NCBI GenBank assembly: GCA_018136815.1
Contig: CM030939.1
Span: 2,488,808-2,552,807 of the forward strand
DNA from: Isochrysis galbana
Lineage: Eukaryota; Haptophyta; Isochrysidales; Isochrysidaceae
Direction: 5' to 3'
Length of the DNA: 64,000 bases
The notes under the pieces are model-generated. The model was not told the origin of the DNA, made no database searches, and saw only the letters and a program-made list of their open reading frames with translations. The translations under genes and the position numbers were made by a program. Positions 32,735-43,559 of the stretch are shown here, in pieces. The number at the start of each line of letters is the position of its first letter. Position 1 is the first letter of the stretch.

Positions 32735-33820
32735 AGATACGGCCTATTACGGGCGCCCCCATGGCGGCCGCGGCGGAGGCACTGGCGGGCCGCCGGGGGC
32801 TCCATGCTCCAGAATGCACCGGCAGAAGTGGACCGGGCCGCGGCTGCGGGCAGATCTCGATGGGGGAGACATGTTTGATCAAGGGTGCGGCGCCGGCGGC
32901 TCGAGCACTCGGTCGCAGGAGAGCCTTTCCTTCTCCCCCTCCGCTACGGCCAGCGTGGCGGCGCGGAGCGAGCGCAAGGCGGGTCTGGCGGCCATGGGCG
33001 CGGCCTCCCAGGCTGGGAGGCGCGGCACTTCGCCCATGTAGGCATTGGGGCTGGCCAAGATGCGGCTGGGCTCGATTTCGTGGCCGCAGCAGTCACTGTG
33101 CGACGGCTGCTTGGCAGCAGTGCCGCTGTGATTTGGAGTACGTTCGACGTAGGGGGTGAGGGACTCGATTTTTGTACCTGGAGCAGGCGAAGCTGGCTGC
33201 AGCCCTCAAGGCGGGGATGATGCCGATCGTCCTGCATGCTCAGGTCGGGCGGAGGCGGCCGTGTGTGGCCGCGACGGTCTACTGATTCGGACATCCGACG
33301 CCGCTCCGAAAGGGGCGTAAGAGTGACCTTACGGTACGGGCTACAGGTCAAAGTGTCGGGCTTGCAGCGCCTCGCGGCTGTGGCAATCCTCCAGAGCTAC
33401 ATCGGGGTATGCCTGCCCGTATTTTTTCGGATTTTTACTGAACGTTTTTGGGGGTCCCAATCCCCTCACACCGTCTTTTTCTTGGGGGGGGGGGCTCGTC
33501 TTGCTCGCTAGTGGTATAATTCGGGAGGGTGATGCCATTAAAATCATTAAAAATCTGTTTTGGTACCTACTTGGAGTGTCCTCAAAGGGTGCCGAAGCTT
33601 TCGAGCCAACCCCAAGCCGTTCGGGGTGGGCATCAGATTGGATCGGAGGGGTCTTGCGCCAGCAGCAGGCCGGTTTGGAGCCGTCCAGGCGGCCGCTTGA
33701 GAAAAAAAAGGAATGCCCTACTAGCAGGAGGTGAGGAAGCCTCTGACGGAAACCTTTAGCAAATCAAGCTCTATTGAGGACTGTAAGGCTCTGAATTCAC
33801 TATCACCTACCACTCACCAC
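32735..33820. other. Left arm of the transposon, possible relic second ORF
   Basis: Plus-strand pieces look protein-like (LGSISWPQQSLCDGCLAAVP near 33065-33130; LEQAKLAAALKAGMMPIVLH near 33177-33240) but are broken by stops. The remainder is G-rich with short homopolymers near 33485. It may be a second gene that has decayed, or untranslated DNA. Confidence 0.35.
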
Positions 33821-36592
33821 TCAAACAATCAACAAGTGCCACGCACGCGGAGTTCCCGGATTCACTGCACAACTATACTCGTGCACATCTAGGTAATGCG
33901 CCACCTCGCTATCGTCCACTTCATAATACACAAGATAGTTCGCGCGCTGCCCTGTCTCCTCGTCGATTTCTTCATCGTCATCCAATGCCTCTTCCACCAC
34001 ACCCATGCACCACCCCGCCCCGTCGAAGTTGTACATTAGTGCGCGGCCCAAGAGGCTTTCATCCCGCGCCGGCAGGGAGACTTGCACGGCCATGGCCAGC
34101 CCATCTGCCGGCTGGCACTCCTGGCACACAGGGGCAGCAGGCGCGGCAGGCGTGCGGGCATGCTCGGCCGAAGAGCCTGCTGTGCCCTCGGGCCTGGGCT
34201 TGCCAAGGCCATTGACGCACGCGGCGTTGCGTGGGTGGCAAGCTGTAGTGCACGGCTCGCGTGCGGACTTGCAAGGACAACCGCGCATGCACTTCCCGTT
34301 ACATGTGCACGCCTGCACCTCGCCCTTGCCCTTGTCGCGCGCGGGGCCGGCACCGGTCTCACCTTTGTATCTGAAGTTAGAATGGCTCTTCTGTGCCGCC
34401 CTCTTCTGTGTCTGACCCTTTCGTTGCTTCTTCCGATATCGCTTGTATTCCACAGTACGCCGGTGCAGAGACCGGCGCGCGCGCGTGGTGGCACGCTCCA
34501 GCCACATCTGCCGCTGCCACGCAGACGTGGAGAGGCCCAAGATGTCGTGCAGCCTAGCTTCCATCGTTCCGAACGCCTCAATGTCTGCGTCTTCCATGCC
34601 ATCAGCCGCCAACTGCAGCCGCCACTTGTGTATGCACACATTGTTGCAATGTGCGAGTGCGAGCCCTGTAGCGACCGTGTAGTGCGTGGGCCCCAGTCGC
34701 GTCTCCTTGTCCCGGTACTTCAGGGCGACCATTCCCACGCGCTCGGAGGAATTCTGGCAGACGCCGCCGAGCGTGGGATGAATGACTTCGCTGATGGGCT
34801 CGATGATCTGTTTCGTGAGCCACGCCTGCATCTCCAAGTTGAACTTTGCGCAGTCATTGTACTGGGAGGACACGTACGGTGTGCCGTCGGACTTGTGGGC
34901 GTCGTGCAGCCGACAGACGCGTTCTTCGCCCGTGAAGAAGCCCTTGCCTCGATGGATGTTGGACAGGTGATTCATCATTTCCTCCACGCCTTGGATGGCC
35001 AGGCTTTCCAAGCTTCGGTCGCGGTTCTCCGGCCTCGCCTTCCATGCGGCTACACCGCGGAGCGCGGCGGATGTGGAGCGCTGGAAGGACTTGACCAGGA
35101 GCGCCGACTCGTTCACGACTCCCCGATGAACTTTCGGTTGAATCTTGTTCACTGTGCCCTTGCCTGTCATCCTGTCGTCGCAATCGCAAGTAGTATGCCA
35201 CTTCTTTCCCGCCTCGACGGCTCTCTTCCCGCAATTCTTGGCCAGGTGGTTGGTGCACTTGAGCACGGTAAGGTTCCGGCAGTAGCCCGCATTTGCTCCC
35301 GTCTGCAAGCTAGCCTTCTCCATGACAATCGGAATGAGAGTGTTGGTCGTGGCGTCCCCGTCCAACACGATCCTGTCCAGCGAAGGAACCTTGTCGATGC
35401 CTTCCAATTCCAGTTGCTTATCCACCTCGTTGTTGAGCCAGCACACCACGTCGTCTAACATGTCGCCACAGCCGATGGCGTCCATCGCCTTGGAGGTATA
35501 ATCGAACCCGCCGCACTCGCTCAAGGAGTCTTCCCCAATGCAGTAATGTCGGAAGGCGATGATGGTCCCCGAGTCCAAATCACAAATCGTGCCGGAGCCA
35601 TTCGAAGAAGTGTGCCCGCGCGTCTGCCAAAAGAAATCATTTGTGAGCACGAGATTCTCGATTTGTCCGTAACGCACGATGAGCTTGCGACCCAAATCGA
35701 CGACTTCCTGCTGAAGAAGGCTCACGGCCGGCAAGAGAAGCCCGACGTACCGTTCGAAGGTCTGGTGCGAGATGTAGTTCGGCATGCCCCGAGCAATGTT
35801 GTCCGTCTCGTACTCGGCGTAGTTGCGCCCAGACAGCATGCACGCGATGACGTCCCGCACAACAAACTCAGGCCGCGCGTTTGTCTTCGTTCGCCGTCTT
35901 GCCTTCCGTCCGCCGCCGAGCTGCCTAGCATTCACGTTGTCGTGCTCATCGTCGTCATCCTCATCTCCGACGTTGGTGATGTTCAGCCTCACGCTCTCGT
36001 TGGTGTTTAAGTTGATGATGTTCCCACAGCTGTCGCAGCGGAAGGCGAGGATGAAGTTGGCGCAGATGCCCACGGTCACTCGTGTTTCGGGCGCGAGGGG
36101 GGTGGCTTGCGCCGCGCAACATCGTGTGAGGAAGCCCGTGGCTATTCCCCTGCACACGGCTCGCACATCCATTGCCGCGTACATGTCAAACGCGGCGGAT
36201 GACGTCTGCCCCTCCACCTCCTTTCGACGCGCGCGCTGCGCCGCCAGAAGATCTTGGTCTCGCCGCCTGGCCTCGCCCGGAGAGAAGATGTCAGACTCAC
36301 GCCGGGCTCTCTTGGCAGGGCGGGTAGAGCTGCTCCTGCTCCTGCCACGCTGCCCCGGCCCTATCGGGGACGACGAGCTCCGACTCCTACCACGGCCCGG
36401 CGGTCGGCCACGCGCACGTGCTGCAGGAGGCGCTACGTCCGGTGTGGGGGGGGGGGGCTTCCTCGGTCGGCCCCGTCGTCGTTGTCGCGGTGCGGCTGCC
36501 TCATGCAAGACCTCAGGGTCAGAGACCTCCCCGTCCGTGCTGCCGCCCATGGACTCGTCATCCGCCTCTCCTGGGGAGCTACTTCGAGGCAT
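33821..36592 (-). CDS. Kolobok/Mutator-like DDE transposase with CXC and Tudor-like C-terminal domains
   Basis: A 923-aa uninterrupted frame starting at the ATG at 36592; the frame stays open upstream into the inverted repeat without an ATG. Order: disordered Pro/Arg-rich N-terminus with basic RKPPPPTP and RGRPPGRGRSR patches, a zinc-binding-like FRCDSCGNIINL, then the catalytic region. WQTRGHTSSNGSG, RIVLDGDATTN and LKCTNHLAKNCGK followed by NSSERVGMVALKYRD match the order of Mutator-like/Kolobok transposases of animals. After a basic segment (RKKQRKGQTQKRAAQK) comes a CXC cysteine array (CTCNGKCMRGCPCKS...CTTACHP), then NYLVYYEVDDSEVAHYLDVH, a Tudor/chromo-like barrel. Such tails bind DNA and histones in other proteins. 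Expected role: cutting and joining this element at TTAA. All motifs are intact. Confidence 0.8.
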   Translation of the reverse strand: MPRSSSPGEADDESMGGSTDGEVSDPEVLHEAAAPRQRRRGRPRKPPPPTPDVAPPAARARGRPPGRGRSRSSSSPIGPGQRGRSRSSSTRPAKRARRESDIFSPGEARRRDQDLLAAQRARRKEVEGQTSSAAFDMYAAMDVRAVCRGIATGFLTRCCAAQATPLAPETRVTVGICANFILAFRCDSCGNIINLNTNESVRLNITNVGDEDDDDEHDNVNARQLGGGRKARRRTKTNARPEFVVRDVIACMLSGRNYAEYETDNIARGMPNYISHQTFERYVGLLLPAVSLLQQEVVDLGRKLIVRYGQIENLVLTNDFFWQTRGHTSSNGSGTICDLDSGTIIAFRHYCIGEDSLSECGGFDYTSKAMDAIGCGDMLDDVVCWLNNEVDKQLELEGIDKVPSLDRIVLDGDATTNTLIPIVMEKASLQTGANAGYCRNLTVLKCTNHLAKNCGKRAVEAGKKWHTTCDCDDRMTGKGTVNKIQPKVHRGVVNESALLVKSFQRSTSAALRGVAAWKARPENRDRSLESLAIQGVEEMMNHLSNIHRGKGFFTGEERVCRLHDAHKSDGTPYVSSQYNDCAKFNLEMQAWLTKQIIEPISEVIHPTLGGVCQNSSERVGMVALKYRDKETRLGPTHYTVATGLALAHCNNVCIHKWRLQLAADGMEDADIEAFGTMEARLHDILGLSTSAWQRQMWLERATTRARRSLHRRTVEYKRYRKKQRKGQTQKRAAQKSHSNFRYKGETGAGPARDKGKGEVQACTCNGKCMRGCPCKSAREPCTTACHPRNAACVNGLGKPRPEGTAGSSAEHARTPAAPAAPVCQECQPADGLAMAVQVSLPARDESLLGRALMYNFDGAGWCMGVVEEALDDDEEIDEETGQRANYLVYYEVDDSEVAHYLDVHEYSCAVNPGTPRAWHLLIV

Positions 36593-36681
36593 GGGGGGGG
36601 CGGAGGGCGGGTGTCCCCACCCGCGTACCCTTTTCGCGCGCGCGGGGGGGGGGGCTCCAAAACTTGGGCTTACCACCTTAA

Positions 36682-37577
36682 TAATAGCGGAGAGTTAGTA
36701 CCGCTACTGTGTGACTAGACCCTGGTACGAACCCGACAATCCAAAATACAAAATACATGCCTGCACATGCACGCCTGGATTGGTGTGTTGCGGGTGGCAC
36801 GATCTACGATCTACAAGTGTCACACTTTATTAATTAAACTTCCCCCTCGTAAGCCCCCGGCTCCCGTTAGAGCCCATCCGCACAAGTTGCATTGGACATA
36901 AGCCCTACTTGGTACTTGGGTGTATTCACTGGCAAAAAGCACAGGACAAGATGGAGCTCTCGTCGCTGTAGCAGAACGGAGCACACAAGCAGTTCACAAT
37001 CCAGAGCAGGCACTTCACTTTTAAGGTATGTATTGCTTTAGCAGAGATGAGGTTCGTTCCTCTGTTCTAAAAAAGTATTACTTCATCTGCACTCCCCCCG
37101 TCCCGAGCGAGCCACTGTCGTTGTCGCTCGACGCCCCCCCCCCCCCCCCCCCCCCCTTCACCCGGCTGGCGTAAAAAAAAACTCTTGGGGCGTTGAGAGG
37201 CGCTGTGCTTCCGCCCGCTCTCTATCTCTCCCTCTCTCCCTCTTTCCCCCTCTCCCTCCCTCTCTTTCTATCCCCGTCTCTCCGCCTCTCCGTCTCTCCG
37301 CCTCTCCATCTCCCCGTCTCTCAGTCTCCGCCTCTCCCTCTCCTTATCTCCCACCCCTCTCTCGTCGGCGCCCCCCCCACTGCCAGCTCTCTTCCTTCTT
37401 ACACAGAATCAAACCCCACTCTTGCGTGGCGTCAATCTCTTGCTTTCCTAATTCACCCTCTTTCTCTTTCTCCCTCTCCGTCTTGCACAAGCGTCCGACG
37501 CTCCCGACTCCACCTGCGCCTTTGTCCCTCCAACCCTCTCCCTCACCGCGCTCGCTCGGCGGGCAAGCTTGGCGTCA
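36682..37577. other. Flank of transposon and 5' region of the IQ protein gene
   Basis: Unremarkable to 37080, then a C-run (37134-37156) and a CT-rich microsatellite (37210-37345, continuing to about 37460) that likely forms the promoter or 5' UTR of the next gene. No separate gene. Confidence 0.5.
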
Positions 37578-40158
37578 ATGAGTCATGGGGTCGTATCTGA
37601 CCGCCATGACCACCTGGGCTCCCAGAATGACGCGCTCAAGGCGCAGGTCCGCGCAGGGCAGAGTCGGCGCACTGCGCTCTCCCCACTGGCTCTTCCCTCT
37701 CACCGCTCTCGCTCTGCTCTCACCCCTGATGCAGCGCAAGCACACTTAGGACTCCGCCGCTAACCACCTTCACATCCACCCGTGTCAGATCAAAGCAGCA
37801 CGCCAGGAGCTCGCCGAGGCGCGCAAGGCCCACTCACGCCTTAAGAAGGCGGCATCTGATGACCTATCAGATCTGAGCAAAATCGACAAGCAGATCGCCA
37901 AACTCCGGAAGCAGAATGCGGAGATGCGGTCGCAGCTCGACCAGACGAACCGCGTCGATGACATGAAGGCGTTGCGCAGCGAAGTTGCGGATCTACAACA
38001 GCAGCTGGAGGCGCAGGAGCTCGAGAATGAGACGTTACAGAAGCTTCTCGACAGACAGAGACAGGGCGTCGCGCAGCAGGGTCCGACGGAGGGCCAGCAG
38101 AAGGAGGCGACACGGTTGAAGCAGCAAGTGCGCGCTTTGCAAAGACAACTTCGGGAGGAGGGCAAGGCATCTGTCCAGGGCGGTCGCCAGCAGCAGCAGC
38201 AGCATCTTGAGTATGCCAAGCTGTGCGAGCGCCGCAGCCGGCTGAAGCGCTCACTCGAAGAGGGGGAGGTTGCGCTCCAGCGCATCAAGCCGGCGGTGGA
38301 GTCTGTGGATGTAGTCAAGCGGCTGGAGGAGTCAGAGAAGACTCTTAAGGGCATCAAGCAGCAGCGCAAGCTGCAGAAGAAGAAGTACGATGTGCGAGTC
38401 CATGACCTCAAGTCTGAGCTAGACAAGCTCAGGACCAGCCTTGAGCACCACACCACATCCATTATGAGGAAGCGTGAGGCTATGGTCGAGGCCTACGAAG
38501 CGCTGGGATTGGAGCCGCCCGAGTCCGTTGACGCCAACGAGGCAGAGTTGTTGGCCGAGATTGGGCGCGCACAGGACGAGGAGGCTCGGCGCGAGCGGAT
38601 GCAGGCCAAGGCGCACGTGCGCGCGGAGCAAGCCGCGGACACGAGTCCGCCAGCGAATATTAAGCGGAGTGCTGCGGAGGCTCGGCGACAGCAGAAGAAA
38701 GCCGCAACACTGCTGCAGGCACACCAGCGAGGTCGCACGGCGCGCCTTGAGGTGGCCACAAGACGAGCGGAGCGCCTTGCGGAGATAGGACGGAGTAAAA
38801 AATCGGCCGTCAACCCCTTTGGAATTGGTGGTGGCAAGAAAAAGAAGGGCCTCTTTGGGGGTGGTATCTCCATGACAAGTGCGCAGCCTGCTGCCGCCGC
38901 ATCTGCGGCGTCCACCCTCTCTGTGCGTGATGCCAAGCCGATCAGCGCCAGCCCCTTTGCGTCAAAAGCGCCCATATCAAAGCCTGCGATTAGCGATGAA
39001 CCTCCTTCGTCTTGGAAAGTAGCGCCGCCCGCTAGCGCAAATCCGCCCGTGACGCCGCAGTCAGCCGTTGAGACACCGCGTGTCCTTGGCGAGGAAGGAG
39101 GGTCCATATCGGCAGCGTCGCCACCACAGCTTACTTCCGTGGTGCCGTCTGCTGCCGACGCCCCCGCTCCCAGTGCGCTAGCGCAGCCTGCTCTTGCTGT
39201 CGGTCAGCCCAAAATGGGCAGGCGGCGGCGTATGCTTGATAATTCTGACGACACGCCTGTGCTTTCCAGCGGCGCGAGCTATGCGCCGCCATTGCTCGCG
39301 CCTGTGGTGCCGCCAGCCTCGGCGCCCCGCCGCACTCCGTCAGCGGCACGACCCGGGCCCGTCATGGATGAAGCGCCGAACGGGGAGCGGCAAGCGGGTG
39401 TAGGGTTTGGGGGAGGCGGCACGATCTCTTCCGCACTCGCCGCCGCCCGAGAAGAGATGGCCTCTGGGGGTAGTCATCGCGACAAGGCGCTGGGGTTCGG
39501 AGGTGCAGGCTCGCTCGGCGGCGCTCTCGCGGCTGCGCGCGAGGAGATGGCGGGGGGGGGGGGGGCGTTTTTTGGCACCGGTACGAGACCAATGGGGCTA
39601 GGGCGGCGCGCTGGTGCAGGCGGTCCCATGCTTGGCAAGCCCGTGCTGGGGGGCGTGCCAGCGTCCACGGGGCCTCGAAATGACCTCGAGCTGGACTTTG
39701 GTACCGGCCCGACGAGGCAGCCGATCGCCGATCCGTTTGCCAACGTGCAGTCTAGGATACCGGCGCCCGCATCGGATCCGTTTGCGCGGAAGCCTCTCGG
39801 CTCAAAGCCGGCCGACACGCCGATTAACCCGTCGGGCGCATTGCCCGATCCCTTCGCCAAGCCGCCGCTCGCCAAGCCCCCTCCCAAACTACTGTCGCCG
39901 AGCAAGCTGACCGCACCCAACTTCACGGACGAGATCGACGACGAACAATTGGCGGCCGAGGAGCAAGCCTTCTTGGCACGCATGAAGGGGGGAGGCGGGA
40001 ACATGGCGCCGGCCGACACCACTGTCGCCGAGCATCCGCCATCGGCGGCGGCACGGGCGGCGGCGCCAATTCTGGGCAAGGAAGAGCCTGCGTCGGTTCA
40101 AATGCGCGCCTCATTTGTGGACGACGTCGCTGATGTGAGTGATGAGGAGCTCTTGTAG
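37578..40158 (+). CDS. Coiled-coil, IQ-motif and DPF-repeat protein of unknown function
   Basis: Two exons, 37578-37646 and 37789-40158, phase 0, 812 aa. Residues about 24-300 are heptad-rich coiled coil (KIDKQIAKLRKQNAEMRSQL and on). An IQ-like calmodulin-binding motif follows at about 328-346 (AATLLQAHQRGRTARLE). After a Lys-rich KKKKGLFGGG patch comes a long disordered Pro/Ala region. It holds two copies of a FGGxGxxxxALAAAREEM repeat (about 562 and 591) and three DPF motifs (about 670, 685 and 709). DPF motifs bind the AP-2 alpha-adaptin ear in endocytic proteins, so a membrane-trafficking adaptor regulated by calmodulin is one reading. A flagellar or structural role is another. No named family was recognised. 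Confidence 0.8.
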
Positions 40159-40384
40159 CAGGAGAAGCTTGCCCGAAGAATGCGCACGATGCGGTAGATC
40201 GTATAGTAGCGCATATTGGTTATAGGAAGCGGAAGCGGCGTTGAATCCCCAGTCTCAGTCTCCAAAGCTAGAAATAAACATGTGTGCTGCACTTTTTCGA
40301 CTGTATAGGGTGGTGCCAAATGAAATACCTCCACGGGGGGCCGTCTATTGCGACGGAAAATTTTCGACGCAAAATCGTTCGAAA
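40159..40384. other. 3' flank of the IQ protein gene
   Basis: Likely 3' UTR; nothing else seen. Confidence 0.4.
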
Positions 40385-40900
40385 AAAAAATCATCTGAAG
40401 GATCATGGCGAACACCTACTATCGACTGGGCACAATACCCCCTTCCACTAACACCGCCCTTACATCCCTCGCCGCCGAAAACCTACTTTTATAAGTGGGG
40501 GTCAATGGGGGCCTCGCGCCCCCCTCTTTCCATCGCGGACACCCCCCGGGGTGGGCCCGTACATTCAACCCCAGCCCCTGCCCTCTGGCAGGGGCAGGGC
40601 ACTCATCAAATCAGCCCAGACCCCTAGTGGGCGCGGGCCGCGAGCCGCACTCCCAGGCCCGCATGGGCCTGCTCTCGTACTGACTCCCCCCCCCATCCCT
40701 GGTCGCCAGGCAGACAGGGGCCTCAGGGCGGCACCCAAGGCCAGCGAGGCGAGCGAGGGAGAGGCAGGGGGGGCCAGGGGCTGAGCCCCAGCCTCCACTG
40801 CCCCCTGAGCTGCCCCTGCTGGCCCTCTGGGCGCCCCTGAAGGACCTCTGAGAGCAGGCCATGGCGCGCCGCATGGCGACGCGCCGCAGGGACCGGGGCG
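40385..40900 (-). repeat. GC-rich hairpin element, copy b
   Basis: Inverse orientation to copy a. It starts with the terminal motif AATCATCTGAAGGATC, then AACACCGCCCTTACATCCCT, the hairpin ACTTTTATAAGT at 40485-40496 and the CGCCCCCCTCTTTCCATCGC block. A strong hairpin follows (GCCCCTGCC-CTCT-GGCAGGGGC, about 40574-40595), then the CCTAGTGGGCGCGGGCCGCG block. The far end carries a GCCATGGCGCGCCGC block shared with 42845 and 53250. Confidence 0.75.
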
Positions 40901-41399
40901 GAAGAGAATGGAACGAGGGAGAGGGGGGGATTTGCACCCCCCCGATGGAGTGTGGTGAGAAACGAGCCCCGTTTGCGTTAGCAAACGGGCGAAGGGGGGC
41001 GGCTGGCGACAGGAGAGGCGAGAAGAAGGGAGTGGCTCAAGACGTCCCTGTGGCAGATATCGGGGGGCGCAGTCATTTATTTCTTCGAGGACCGCTCGCG
41101 GCGCGAGCTGTAAGGGCCGTTCCCCTTTTTTGACGAGAGGTTCCTCCCCCCCCCCCCGGTGCTTTTTCCCGGAGAGTCGGCCGGCGTCGACCGGACCGCC
41201 TCAATGGGTTTTCCCTCATTTTAACTTGTGGGGAGTTAGAATGGGAGCCGGGGGCCTGCGAGGGGGGAGATGTGGAAGGGTGCATAGGAGTATGTATTTG
41301 TGACAACAGCACGCGCCAAGGTGTACGGGCAGGTGCGCTGAGGGCTGTCGTGTTAGTACCGGGCTAGTGAGAGTAGTGGTACTAATGCTCAGATAGATT
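40900..41399. other. Intergenic between hairpin elements
   Basis: GC-rich at first, then a C-run near 41145. A short inverted pair CGTTTGC/GCAAACGG occurs at about 40970-40990. No gene seen. Confidence 0.35.
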
Positions 41400-41700
41400 T
41401 GTTTGTTACATCCCTCGCCGCCGAACTAAGTTTATACTTAGTTCGCCCCCATGGGAGGGCACGAGCCCCCCCCCCTCTCCACTCCTCCCCTGCCATGGGG
41501 GAGGAACCACCGATGCTCGTGGCATGCCTGATGGCTTGCCAGGATCAGGCATGCCAGGAGCAGACTGCCCTGCTGACCCACTCTCTCCCTGCAGGCTCGG
41601 CTGCCTCGCGCGTCCGGGCCTGTCGTGGCCAGCCCATCGCTCCAACCCCCCTTCCCCCTCCCCCTCTGGTCGACAAGCATATAGGTGCAGAGTGGGGATG
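41400..41700 (-). repeat. GC-rich hairpin element, copy e (divergent)
   Basis: Shares TTACATCCCTCGCCGCCGAA with copy b, then a perfect hairpin at 41423-41444 (GAACTAAGT-TTAT-ACTTAGTTC), then a different GC-rich body. The stem sequence is unrelated to that of copies a and b, yet the hairpin position and loop (ATAA on the element strand) are kept. Confidence 0.65.
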
Positions 41701-42515
41701 TCGCATTCGCGAGCCTCTGCAGGCTATTCCGCTATTTTCCGCTCTACCGTTATAACCGCGATGGTAAATCATCAATCTTCGTTCTTATGTCTATCTCTAC
41801 GTCTACGACGGCTCCACGCTTCTATCAATCACTACACTTCACTCAATATTGGTCTACCATTATATCCACGTGGCCAAGCAGCTTCTACAGGCTTCTTTCT
41901 ACTCGGAATATGAATATGCTCTAGCTCTGGACTGATCACCCAGGCATGGAGATCAAGGGAGTAGTAAGCACGTGTCGATGATGACCAAGGAAGTAGCGAG
42001 CATCTTGCTTGCTAAAGTACACCCTCAAGAACCTCAAGCATCTAGACTCTGTAAGTCTAACACCTCTGTAAGCTTCTAGACTTTTTAAGTCTACCAGCTA
42101 CTCCATGGCTAAGCTACGAAAAGCTATAGGTAAAGTGCACGCCGCTGTGCTCGCGTTGAGACGCTATTCGCCGATGAATCTTGTAGGATCTTCACTAAGC
42201 ATGGATGAATCCCTTTCGCGCCTTTTCTGTGTGCAATCCTTCTCTAGGACGACGAGTTCTCTTCTGGCCAATTGGTTCCTTCTTTGCTCTCTCTGTTGAC
42301 CCACCGTGGCTTTCGCTCCCGTGTTTATTACGTGTTGCCCTTGTTTATGTTAGAAAGTGGTGTGGCGTGTCTTCGTACGCACCCAGCAGCCGTCGCAGCG
42401 CTCTGCGATCGAAGCCATGCCGTGACCCCTCGTACCCTTGACCCTTGAGCCCCTGCTGCCTTGTGTGTGGTCTCTCGCTAGAAATCACCCACTAGAGATT
42501 GACTCAATCTGTTCC
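41700..42515. other. Intergenic, no gene recognised
   Basis: Mixed AT/GC sequence. Short local duplications (TCTAGACTCTGTAAGTCTAA and TCTAGACTTTTTAAGTCTAC near 42041 and 42075) form imperfect palindromes. No convincing coding frame. Confidence 0.35.
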
Positions 42516-42516
42516 T

Positions 42517-42940
42517 ATGGACCCATCACCGCCCTCTGCACTGCAAAATCCGCCCTCGCCGCCGCGCGCGGACCCCGTCACCACTGCACCCGTGCCCAAG
42601 CCTTCCCAAGTATCTTCACCCGCTACCCAAGTCGATAGGCCGCCTACGGACGCGTGGGTTGCCAAGGATGGAGTCTCAGGAGCCTTACCCGGATCCTGGG
42701 AACAGTCCATCTCCACAGGGGAGAGGCAGGAGGCAGGGGAGGCCAGGGCCCGGCCCCAGCCTCCTCTGCCCCCTGAGCTGGCCTCCAGCATCCAGGAGCC
42801 TCCGAGCCTCCAGGGGTCGCCAGGGGTAGCTGCAGGCCTGTCGCTGGCGCGCCATCGCGCGTGCCGCAGGAGAGGGGAGAGAGTGCGCGGAGAAGGGGGA
42901 TCCGCCCATCGAAAAATAGGTAAGTCCCGCACCTATTTCT
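42517..42940 (+). repeat. ORF1-like start joined to GC-rich hairpin element, copy h
   Basis: A frame beginning MDPSPPSALQNPPSPPRADP (Pro-rich, like the ORF1-type starts at 9525 and 55550) runs into a GC-rich body sharing CCCCTGAGCTG and GCGCGCC blocks with other copies. It ends at a hairpin at 42914-42938 (AAATAGGT-9-ACCTATTT). The joined frame is probably not a functional protein. Confidence 0.45.
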
Positions 42941-42949
42941 GTTTACAAA

Positions 42950-43440
42950 ATAAGTCGATGCTAATATCGTGTTTCACTGTCGCTGTGTTTCTAAAAAAGC
43001 CAACAACGGCTGTTTTTGCTGCGTTTCTAGACCTAGCCCACCGTGTTTAACATCTAGGACAGTCACAAAACATGGCAGACGATAATCACCGATCATAAAA
43101 GAGAGCCGTGGAGCACGAACGCGACCTGTGAAGAAAGTAGAAGAGGAGAACGGTTCAAAACAAGACCTTAATTAAGAGTCAACGAGTCAACCAACTCCAA
43201 CTCCAGGAGGTAGAAGTTAAACCCAACCTCTAACATCGTATAGAATATGACATCACGGCGACGAACGGAGTCGAATCGCCCGAAGCGCCTGTGAGCCTGT
43301 GAGAGCTCCAATCAATGCAATAGGGCAAGGTCTGGTCCACCGTCATCGTCATCAGCGAGCACGCCTCCGGCGCCGCGCTCCGGCGGCCGCCTGCGGCGAT
43401 CTTGGGTTCGGAATCCAGTGTATTCGTGTATTCTCAGGGC
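42950..43440. other. Intergenic, no gene recognised
   Basis: No coding frame of note; the fragment near 43400 with GGGTTCGGAATCC is not supported as a tRNA because no acceptor or D arm surrounds it. Confidence 0.35.
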
Positions 43441-43559
43441 CGACGCTTCGACTCCTTTACAACTATCACCCCTAGGCTGACGATGCGCCGAGGGGGGGGC
43501 ACTGGACGAGCAGCCGTTGCTCGCTCGTCTCGGTCTTCTGGTTGCTTGATGAGAGGAGG

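Larger units (their letters stand above)
32718..36677 (-). mobile_element. TTAA-flanked DNA transposon (Kolobok/Mutator-like), about 3.96 kb
   Basis: Perfect inverted termini GGTGGTAAGCCCAAGTT lie at 32718-32734 and, as reverse complement, 36661-36677. Each is bordered outside by TTAA (32714-32717 and 36678-36681), the expected target duplication of Kolobok and piggyBac-type elements. The inside carries one large intact transposase gene on the minus strand and about 1.1 kb of non-coding or degenerate sequence at the other end. Exact termini and an uninterrupted ORF suggest a recent insertion. Confidence 0.85.

Noticed and set aside
32718-36677. Classification as piggyBac from the TTAA sites
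   Set aside because: TTAA also marks Kolobok elements, and the protein motifs (WxTRGHTSSNG, CTNHLAKN) follow Mutator-like/Kolobok order, not piggyBac.
40500-40985. Pro/Gly-rich ORFs over the GC-rich elements (also at 10281-10882, 45733-46110, 53238-54067)
   Set aside because: Frames are not kept between element copies, so they follow from GC-rich composition rather than coding.
43395-43420. GGGTTCGGAATCC as a tRNA T-arm
   Set aside because: No matching acceptor, D or anticodon arm in the neighbouring bases.
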